From Lachnospiraceae bacterium UBA7182 (lineage in GTDB: Bacteria; Bacillota; Clostridia; Lachnospirales; Lachnospiraceae), in the NCBI GenBank assembly GCA_002491115.1, contig DKVI01000022.1, forward strand, positions 1 through 16,448: 16,448 nucleotides of DNA, read 5' to 3'. The stretch's first letter is position 1, and each line of letters starts with the position of its first letter. The position numbers and the translations under genes were made by a program. The notes under the pieces were generated by a model. It was not told the DNA's origin. It was given only the letters and a program-made list of their open reading frames with translations, and made no database searches. Positions 1 to 4,631 of the stretch are shown piece by piece.

Positions 1-1
1 T

Positions 2-302
2 GTACTTTTGACACCCACATCATACTATGGGATTGCCGCATAAAATGATTGAATCGTTTGGTTATAAATATATTTTTGAAAACAACAAAAGTTATCTACA
101 GCTTTTAAATGGAATTTCTGAATATATTATTTCGGCAGATTGTTATCAATTTAGTGATTATTCAAAGTACGCAGCATCAAATTTTAGTGAGGAACATAAA
201 GCGGAAATTAAAGAAAAGCAATTTCCAATAGATTGTCAAAATGCTTTTAAAATAGGAGAGAAACTGGCATTATATGTAAGTAATCAAAGCACGACAATCT
301 AA
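2..302 (+). pseudogene. Remnant of a flavodoxin-like / NAD(P)H oxidoreductase-like gene, frameshifted
   Basis: The C-terminal end of a protein enters from the left edge. Reading from position 2 gives VLLTPTSYYG and then stops; reading from 27 gives YGLPHKMIESFG-type sequence that continues to a TAA ending at 302. The two frames join naturally at the shared glycine near 29-32, which implies one extra base in the GGGA run, so the gene is frameshifted here. The LLTPTSYYG segment and the FPIDCQNAFKIGEKLA tail loosely recall flavodoxin-fold oxidoreductases, but I do not recognise the family with certainty. The ATG at 27 has no ribosome binding site, so the downstream part is unlikely to be made by itself. 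The family guess is weak; the frameshift reading is stronger. Confidence 0.4.
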
Positions 303-317
303 AAAGCAGTTCCTCAC

Positions 318-422
318 TTATAGTGAAAAGGTTAAGTGTTTTTCCTGTGGTTTTGATATGAACGATATGTTTAACCCGACTTCAACAGGGCATTGTTCAT
401 CAACTGCCTGTGCTTTAGCCAT
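318..422 (-). pseudogene. N-terminal remnant of an HxlR-family regulator
   Basis: On the minus strand an ATG at 422, preceded by GAAAGGAATGATAGATT, opens a 34-codon frame beginning MAKAQAVDEQCPVEVGLNI and then running into unrelated residues to a TAA. The CPVE...LNI stretch is the hallmark N-terminus of HxlR-type winged-helix regulators, whose conserved Cys sits at this place and is normally followed by a GKWK motif. Homology stops at about residue 19 (near position 366), so the DNA-binding domain is gone. The intact protein would be about 110 residues. It is divergent from the amidohydrolase gene, the usual arrangement for HxlR regulators and the redox or detoxification genes they control. 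The call rests on a short motif. Confidence 0.45.
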
Positions 423-445
423 AATCTATCATTCCTTTCACAGTG

Positions 446-492
446 TCAAAAAAGATGCTTTATTTCAAAAAAGTGCGTACTTGATTTTGACC
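446..492. promoter_or_regulatory. Operator-like repeats between hxlR remnant and amidohydrolase
   Basis: The nonamer TCAAAAAAG occurs twice, at 446-454 and 465-473. The second copy runs into the near-palindrome AAGTGCGTACTT (471-482), flanked by CAAAA and TTTTG. This abuts a possible -35 TTGACC (487-492). A palindrome of AAGTnCGnACTT type next to a divergent HxlR gene fits a binding site for that family, which would now be orphaned because the regulator is truncated. This is inference from layout; no binding data can be read from the sequence. Confidence 0.4.
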
Positions 493-515
493 TTCCTTAA
501 TGTTAACGTCAGTAT
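487..515 (+). promoter_or_regulatory. Possible promoter for the amidohydrolase gene
   Basis: TTGACC at 487-492 is followed after 17 bases by CAGTAT at 510-515. The -10 is weak, but spacing is ideal and the pair lies 28 bases before the AAGGAGG ribosome binding site (528-534). Confidence 0.35.
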
Positions 516-542
516 ACCAAAATTGTCAAGGAGGTTTTGCAA

Positions 543-1163
543 ATGGTCATAGACAGCCACGAACATATCATGTTCCCGGCAAGAATGCAGTTGGATAAAA
601 TGGACGAGGCGGGAGTGGACAAAGCGGTATTATTCGGCGCTGTGCCTTTGGGGATGGAGCTGGAAGAAGCGGAGAAGTGGATTGACACACAGATTACTTC
701 CAATTTTCTGTATGGAATCGGAGAGTTTACACCCAGCAGTGAACAACAAATCATGCAGTTGGAAACAATCTTTCAGGCATTGAAGAACACAAGGATTTAT
801 CCTGTTTGGGTACATACCTTCCATCCGGTCACCATGAACGGGATAAAACGTTTAATGTCGCTATGTGAAAAGTATCCTGGCATTCCTGTTATTTTTGGAC
901 ACCTGGGCGGCTCAAACTGGATGGATGTGATTAAATTCGCAAAAGAGCATGATGATGTCTACTTAGACCTTTCGGCTGCATTTGCTTCCATTGCTACTAA
1001 GATGGCATTAGCTGAACTGCCGGAGAGATGCCTGTACAGTTCAGATGCCCCTTATGGGGAACCGTATCTATACAGGCAGCTCATTGAATTTGTCAGTCCG
1101 GATAAAAGGACAGCGGAGATGGCATTGGGGGAGAACATATACCGGTTACTGGAATTACACTAA
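543..1163 (+). CDS. Amidohydrolase-2 family metal-dependent hydrolase, apparently internally shortened
   Basis: The 206-residue product is a TIM-barrel hydrolase of the amidohydrolase_2 type. Metal-ligand motifs are visible in order: DSHEH near the N-terminus, the VHTFHP and FGHLGG histidines in the middle, and SSDAPYGEP near the C-terminus. The start at 543 was chosen because AAGGAGG lies 8 bases upstream; a TTG at 537 is in frame but less likely. Relatives are usually about 260-280 residues. Here KAVLFGA runs straight into VPLGMELEE, where I would expect some 60 more residues covering the second and third strands of the barrel, so an in-frame internal deletion is likely. The stop codon overlaps a PNPOx-like fragment. 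The substrate is unknown. Family confidence is good; activity is doubtful. Confidence 0.75.
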   Translation: MVIDSHEHIMFPARMQLDKMDEAGVDKAVLFGAVPLGMELEEAEKWIDTQITSNFLYGIGEFTPSSEQQIMQLETIFQALKNTRIYPVWVHTFHPVTMNGIKRLMSLCEKYPGIPVIFGHLGGSNWMDVIKFAKEHDDVYLDLSAAFASIATKMALAELPERCLYSSDAPYGEPYLYRQLIEFVSPDKRTAEMALGENIYRLLELH

Positions 1164-1428
1164 GGATGTGGAGGAGATTCATTCCGCAACAGTGGCTACG
1201 ATAGGGGCGGACGGCCATCCCCAGACCCGTGTGATTGATATGATGCTCTGGGATGATAAGGGCGTATATTTTTTGACGGCCAAGGGGAAGGAATTTTATA
1301 GACAGGTCATGGAACAGCAGTTTATCTCGGTTTCTGCGACGAAAGGAAAGGTAATAATGGAAAAGCTGTTTGTGGGCTATGTGAATGCAAGGCTGGACAG
1401 TTACCTGATGATGCTGGAAATATCATAA
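1162..1428 (+). pseudogene. Fragment of a PNPOx-like flavin-binding protein gene
   Basis: From 1162 the frame reads KDVEEIHSATVATIGADG, then PQTRVIDMML, and a beta strand with KGVYFLTAKG. This is the N-terminal half of the split-barrel fold of pyridoxamine-5'-phosphate-oxidase-like proteins. No start codon with a ribosome binding site precedes it: the sequence joins the last codons of the amidohydrolase gene, and the first conserved residues sit on that gene's stop codon. Similarity fades after about 1353 (SVSATKGKV); the remaining 24 codons (KLFVGYVNARLDS...) do not look like the rest of the domain, and intact family members are usually 120-150 residues. Both ends are therefore lost. It could still be read as part of the longer frame open from 1045, but that upstream part is out-of-frame amidohydrolase sequence. 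Confidence 0.6.
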
Positions 1429-1478
1429 TCCATTCATACATTCGTTCTATAGAGGATGATTTTCTGTGAAATATGCTG

Positions 1479-1484
1479 TATAAT
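1479..1484 (+). promoter_or_regulatory. Possible -10 element before the TIGR04076 gene
   Basis: A perfect TATAAT lies 33 bases upstream of the start at 1518. The -35 region (ATGATT at 17-base spacing) is poor, so this is a tentative promoter for the TIGR04076-nitroreductase pair. Confidence 0.35.
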
Positions 1485-1517
1485 GGGAAAAAGATTAGAA
1501 GTTTACGGAGGTGCTAT

Positions 1518-1913
1518 ATGAAATATAAAGTTAAGGTGACGGTGATTGACAAGAAGCTGTACCCTGAATTGCAGGAAAAGTATTGTGCTGATCCAAATTC
1601 TGGTGTATGTCCCTGCTACAATGTGGGAGACGAATTTATCTTCGAGAGGGATGAGGAAAAGGATCATTTCTGGCATGGCGGACTGAATACGCTTGTGAAA
1701 ACGGACGCTGACCCCGATACTGTAGCAGGCGGGCCGAAGATGCCACATTGTTCAGAGGCGTGGGACGCGATTGCGCGGTACATTTATGCGGGGCTGCAGG
1801 GCGGTTCGATCATGAAGGGCTGGATGAAAAAAGAGAATGAAATGATAGCCTGCTGTTCGGATGGAACAAGGCCGGTTATCTTTAAAATTGAGAGAATGGA
1901 TGTGGAGGGATAA
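1518..1913 (+). CDS. TIGR04076 family protein
   Basis: A 131-residue small protein of the TIGR04076 family, whose biochemical role is not established. It begins MKYKVKVTVIDKKLYPELQ and contains the family features: a GVCPCY cysteine motif, a VGDEFIFER strand, an aromatic HFWHGG segment, a CSEAWDAI helix, a GGSIMKGWM segment and a closing ACCSDGTRPVIFKIE block. The start at 1518 has GGAGG six bases upstream (1507-1511); the earlier in-frame ATG at 1473 has no ribosome binding site. The next gene, a nitroreductase, starts three bases after the stop with its ribosome binding site inside this gene's last codons, so the two are surely cotranscribed. The cysteines suggest redox or metal chemistry, but that is inference. 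Confidence 0.85.
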   Translation: MKYKVKVTVIDKKLYPELQEKYCADPNSGVCPCYNVGDEFIFERDEEKDHFWHGGLNTLVKTDADPDTVAGGPKMPHCSEAWDAIARYIYAGLQGGSIMKGWMKKENEMIACCSDGTRPVIFKIERMDVEG

Positions 1914-1916
1914 GCT

Positions 1917-2444
1917 GTGAACGAGATTATTAAGGCAATGGAGGAACGCAGGAGCATCCGTAGATTCAAGCCGGAGATGCCTGCTAAAAAGGAATTGGAG
2001 CAGATCATTGAAGCGGGGCTTTATGCTGCTAATGGAATGGGGAAGCAGGCGGCCATAACGGTTGCTGTTACCGATAAGGAGGTCAGGAATAAGCTTTCTG
2101 CTGCTAACTGTAAGATTGGGGGCTGGAAAGAGGGATTTGATCCATTCTATGGTGCGCCGGTGATTTTGATTGTGCTTGCAGATAAGAATTGGGCGAACCG
2201 TGTTTATGATGGGAGCCTTGTTATGGGAAATATGATGCTGGCGGCGCATTCCCTTGGGTTAGGGAGTATTTGGATTCACAGAGCAAAAGAGGAATTTGAG
2301 ACCGGGGAATGGCAGCAGTTTCTTTCCGATATTGGTGTAGAGGGTGAGTGGGAAGGTATAGGCCATTGTGCGGTTGGCTATATAGATGGAGAGATTCCCG
2401 AAGCTGCAAAGCGTAAAGATGGCAGAGTTTTCTGGGTTGAATGA
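1917..2444 (+). CDS. Nitroreductase family flavoprotein
   Basis: The 175-residue product is a nitroreductase-fold FMN oxidoreductase. It opens with the FMN-binding RRSIRRFKPE motif (residues 11-20), then IIEAGLYAANGMGKQ, a central GAPVILIVLADK strand, SLVMGNMMLAAHSLGLGSIWIHR, and closes with GHCAVGYIDGE and KRKDGRVFW. Length is typical for the family (about 170-190). The start is GTG at 1917, with GGAGGGA (1904-1910) six bases upstream, inside the 3' end of the TIGR04076 gene, which suggests translational coupling. Family members reduce nitro compounds, quinones or other small electrophiles with NAD(P)H; the substrate here cannot be read. It looks intact, in contrast to the remnants on both sides. 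Confidence 0.88.
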   Translation: MNEIIKAMEERRSIRRFKPEMPAKKELEQIIEAGLYAANGMGKQAAITVAVTDKEVRNKLSAANCKIGGWKEGFDPFYGAPVILIVLADKNWANRVYDGSLVMGNMMLAAHSLGLGSIWIHRAKEEFETGEWQQFLSDIGVEGEWEGIGHCAVGYIDGEIPEAAKRKDGRVFWVE

Positions 2445-2474
2445 CCTGCAGGTTTCGGTTTTTAGCAGAAGTAA

Positions 2475-2871
2475 ATTCTGCTGGAAATTTCTTTCCTGTG
2501 TTCGGTCGGGATGGGGTTTCTGGTGGTTCTGTTCAATAACCAGATTATGCGCTATTTTGGCAGCAATGAGCTGGCTGTTTATGGCGTGGCGGGAAATCTG
2601 TTCACCCTGATTCAGACTTTCAGCTATGGCATTGGAAATCGGGCTGTGTGCGATGGGCATTGCCCTGTTGCTGCCTGTGCAACGGGTGAAACAGTCTTTG
2701 ACCGTATCATTGCTCCACAGCTTTCTGCTGGGTGCAGTATTCGTGTACCTTTTTCCGGCTGTCTGGGGAGGGATGTCTATCTGGTATGTGATGCTTTTTG
2801 CAGAAATGATTACGGCGGCACTGGCGATTCTCATGTTTTGGAAAGAGAGGACTCCACATCTTTCACCGTGA
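2475..2871 (+). pseudogene. MATE-family efflux transporter remnant with internal deletion and frameshift
   Basis: Two hydrophobic pieces of a MATE (NorM/MepA-like) exporter are read in different frames. The first (2475-2636) contains MGFLVVLFNNQIMRYFGSNE and GVAGNLFTLIQTFSYGIG, the start of the second six-helix half. The second (2626-2871) contains VKQSLTVSLLHSFLLGA, FPAVWGGMSIWYVM and a closing AALAILMFWKER helix, which fits the last helices. The segment expected between them (about 60 residues or more, including the AAQP motif) is missing, and the frame changes at the joint near 2630. The N-terminal half is absent as well. The last codons overlap the 3' end of the convergent hydrolase gene. 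No start codon with a ribosome binding site is seen. Confidence 0.6.
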
Positions 2872-3412
2872 TCAGAGAATCACGCTGCAGATACTGCATC
2901 GCTTTCAATGCGTATTTGTGTGCCTCCTCGCTGGAGCCTGCGACGGCATCAGTGACTACTTTAAAGTGATAATCGTGCTGATGGGCGTCAACTGCCGTAT
3001 AGTGGATGCAGACATCTGTCAGGCCGCCGATCAGGTAAAGGGTATCCACATGAAGCCCTTTCAGCAGGATTTCCAGGTCTGTGCCGAAGAATGCGCTGTA
3101 CCTTCTCTTGGAGATCAGATATTCTCCCTTCACAGGATAGGTGAGCCTGGCATAATCCGTGTAGGGTGAATCCTCCAGGCAGTGTATTCCCTCAGAGCCA
3201 TCCAGTTCCCGTCCGAAATCCACCATGTCGGGCCTGTGGACTTCCTTGATCTGGATGACCGGAAGCCTCCTGGCACGGAACACATCCAGCACCCGTTTCC
3301 CGTTGCGGATGCAGGTCCAGGCGGGATCATCCATATTGTCTTCTCGCATGTCCTTAAAATCTTCCTGCTGGATGTCGATTACAAGTAAAGCGCTTTTTTC
3401 ATCAATTTTCAT
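2831..3412 (-). CDS. Isochorismatase-family cysteine hydrolase
   Basis: The 193-residue product has the isochorismatase-like fold. The catalytic triad is visible: Asp13 in LLVIDIQ, Lys102 in ISKRRYSAFFG and Cys135 in GGLTDVCIHYTAVDA, the usual site for the nucleophilic cysteine. Family members hydrolyse isochorismate, nicotinamide or related amides; DVCIHYT resembles the nicotinamidase and general cysteine-hydrolase branch, but the substrate cannot be fixed. AAAGGAAAAG lies upstream of the ATG at 3412. That ATG lies inside the last codons of the upstream MATE fragment (11-base overlap, ATGAAAATTGA), the mark of a former translationally coupled pair. The last six residues (SSLSKT) lie on the joint with the convergent MATE remnant and may not be the original end. 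Confidence 0.88.
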   Translation of the reverse strand: MKIDEKSALLVIDIQQEDFKDMREDNMDDPAWTCIRNGKRVLDVFRARRLPVIQIKEVHRPDMVDFGRELDGSEGIHCLEDSPYTDYARLTYPVKGEYLISKRRYSAFFGTDLEILLKGLHVDTLYLIGGLTDVCIHYTAVDAHQHDYHFKVVTDAVAGSSEEAHKYALKAMQYLQRDSLITVKDVESSLSKT

Positions 3413-4046
3413 CGTTCTTTTCCTTTCTGGTTGTTTTAAAAAATTTTGTTATCAGTACAAATCCCAGTAACGAAACGACAGATTCCGTTATTGGATAAGT
3501 AAGCCATATACCAGTCATTCCTGCAAGTTTTGACAGGAGAAATGCCATGGGCACAATCAGGATAAGCCCTCGTAAGAGGGACAGGATATGGGCCGGAACC
3601 GCTTTTTCGATGGAAGTAAAAAATACTGTCAGGATGATATTGTACCCCACAAAGGGATTGGATATAAAATACAGTTTTAAGCCTGTGACGGCAATTTGCT
3701 GCAGGGAAGGGTCTCTTTCATTGTTGAAAATGGCGGTGACAGGCCCGGCAAACAGATAGATGACCAGATACACGATACAGGAGAGGGGCAGTATGGTCAT
3801 TATGGCATAATGCAGTACTTTCCTTACCTGTCTTTGGTCGCCAGTTCCGTAAAACCGGCTGAGCAGCGGCTGGGCACCCTGGGCGATTCCGGTATACAGC
3901 GCCACGATCACAAGGGAGATGTTCGCAATCACGCCATAGGCCGCAACCCCCGTATTTCCATTTAAGGTCAGGATGATGGCATTGAAGGTGATGATGACGA
4001 TCCCGGAGGAGACATGCCCGAACAGGGATGGTCTCCCGAATATCAT
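3402..4046 (-). pseudogene. C-terminal half of a second MATE-family efflux transporter
   Basis: A 214-codon frame encodes the second half of a MATE multidrug/Na+ antiporter: HVSSGIVIITFNAIIL, GVAAYGVIANISLV, the conserved GIAQGAQPLLSRFYG loop, then four more hydrophobic helices and a basic tail (TRKEKNDEN). Intact MATE proteins have about 440-460 residues and 12 helices, so the first six helices are missing. The first codon of the frame, at 4046, has no ribosome binding site, and homology begins almost at once with GRPSLFGHVSSG, so the N-terminal half has been removed, not mis-called. Immediately upstream is a strong hairpin with a U-tract. The stop overlaps the downstream hydrolase start. 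It differs in sequence from the other MATE remnant at 2475-2871, so the two come from different paralogues. Confidence 0.7.
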
Positions 4047-4064
4047 TTTCCGGCTTTATCGCCC

Positions 4065-4128
4065 ACAAAACAAAAACAGCGCCGGTCCCTTCTATCTTCA
4101 ATGGCCTAACGATAGAAGGACCGGCGCT
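4065..4128 (-). terminator. Strong hairpin terminator, minus strand
   Basis: Positions 4078-4096 and 4111-4128 form an 18-bp GC-rich stem (AGCGCCGGTCC...TTCTATC) with one bulged base and a 14-base loop. On the minus strand the stem is followed by TGTTTTTGTTTTG, the U-tract of an intrinsic terminator. It would stop transcription from the right before the truncated MATE gene. Confidence 0.65.
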
Positions 4129-4180
4129 TAACTCTTTACCCGGCGGCAAAGAAACACCAATTCATATTGTTGATATACTA

Positions 4181-4312
4181 TCACTGTTTTACAGGCAAGT
4201 CAAATATTTTTTCTGTTCTTCGGTGTAGGTCTTCGGTATCGCTTGTGAGTAACAGCCTACGCATTTTTGGCGTGAAAGCACCAGCCGTATATAGTTTAGG
4301 ATGCATAAGCAT
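4181..4312 (-). other. Unrecognised 43-codon frame
   Basis: A short minus-strand frame reads MLMHPKLYTAGAFTPKMRRL and continues with hydrophilic residues to a TGA at 4181-4183. It has no ribosome binding site and I do not recognise it. It lies in the same frame as the fragment at 4319-4495, separated only by a TAA and two codons, so it may be the tail of the same broken gene or chance. The stretch from about 4129 to 4500 holds nothing else I can support. Confidence 0.2.
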
Positions 4313-4318
4313 AGATTT

Positions 4319-4495
4319 TTAACCAAGAACAGGGATTTCAATCTGCACAATGTAATCTTCAATCTGGTCAATGACATTTTCGTTAATTCCCATTTCATAG
4401 GAAAATCCATAGTAGGTTAATTCCTGTATTCCATGACTCCGGGCGGCCCGAAGCAGCCTTAACTCCGGTTCCAGCCTGTATGTATAGCCTTCTTT
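4319..4495 (-). pseudogene. C-terminal protein fragment, family not recognised
   Basis: The minus-strand frame from 4495 to the TAA at 4319-4321 has no start codon and reads KEGYTYRLEPELRLLRAA, then ELTYYGFSYEMGINENVID, and ends in QIEIPVLG. The composition is protein-like and the ending recalls C-termini of GyrI-like effector-binding domains (which often finish in a EIWIPV-type strand), but this is too little to name it. It is closed upstream by a stop at 4496-4498. It adds to the row of broken genes on the left of the window. Confidence 0.35.
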
Positions 4496-4514
4496 TTATG
4501 GTAAAACATGGATT

Positions 4515-4585
4515 GTTTTTGCCTTTTTGCAAAAACATTATGCAAAAAGTTGTATTTCCCATTCGTTGTATTTTCGTGATTCGTT
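4515..4585 (+). promoter_or_regulatory. Nested inverted and direct repeats upstream of the PTS regulator gene
   Basis: GTTTTTGC (4515-4522) pairs with GCAAAAAC (4529-4536). CTTTTTGC (4523-4530) pairs with GCAAAAAG (4542-4549). The two inverted repeats interlock. Next come two copies of GTTGTATTT (4549-4557, 4565-4573) 16 bases apart and two copies of ATTCGTT (4561-4567, 4579-4585) 18 bases apart. All lie just upstream of the -10. The layout suits binding by a dimeric regulator, possibly the PRD protein encoded next. Confidence 0.45.
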
Positions 4586-4594
4586 CTATATAAT
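4566..4594 (+). promoter_or_regulatory. Promoter of the ascorbate-type PTS operon
   Basis: TATAAT at 4589-4594 is a perfect -10. The -35 at the ideal 17-base distance is TTGTAT (4566-4571), which is weak. A weak -35 beside repeated motifs is what one expects of a promoter that needs an activator. Confidence 0.55.
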
Positions 4595-4631
4595 TTTCCT
4601 TAGAATCGTTTGGCAGAAAGGAGGAAGACTT

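Noticed and set aside
537..542. TTG start two codons before the amidohydrolase ATG
   Set aside because: It is only two bases from the AAGGAGG, too close for initiation; the ATG at 543 has ideal spacing.
1752..2249. Minus-strand open frame of 165 codons opposite the TIGR04076 and nitroreductase genes
   Set aside because: It crosses two well-supported genes on the other strand, and the translation has low-complexity, non-domain character.
2259..2834. Minus-strand open frame of 191 codons
   Set aside because: It lies opposite the nitroreductase end and the MATE remnant and shows no family motif; the MATE pieces on the plus strand explain the region better.
4431..4452. GC-rich palindrome CGGGCGGCCCG
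   Set aside because: It lies inside the coding-like fragment at 4319-4495 and has no U-tract on either side.
4527..4631. N-terminal extension of the PTS regulator frame
   Set aside because: It covers the promoter and repeat region, lacks a ribosome binding site, and the HTH domain starts directly after the ATG at 4632.
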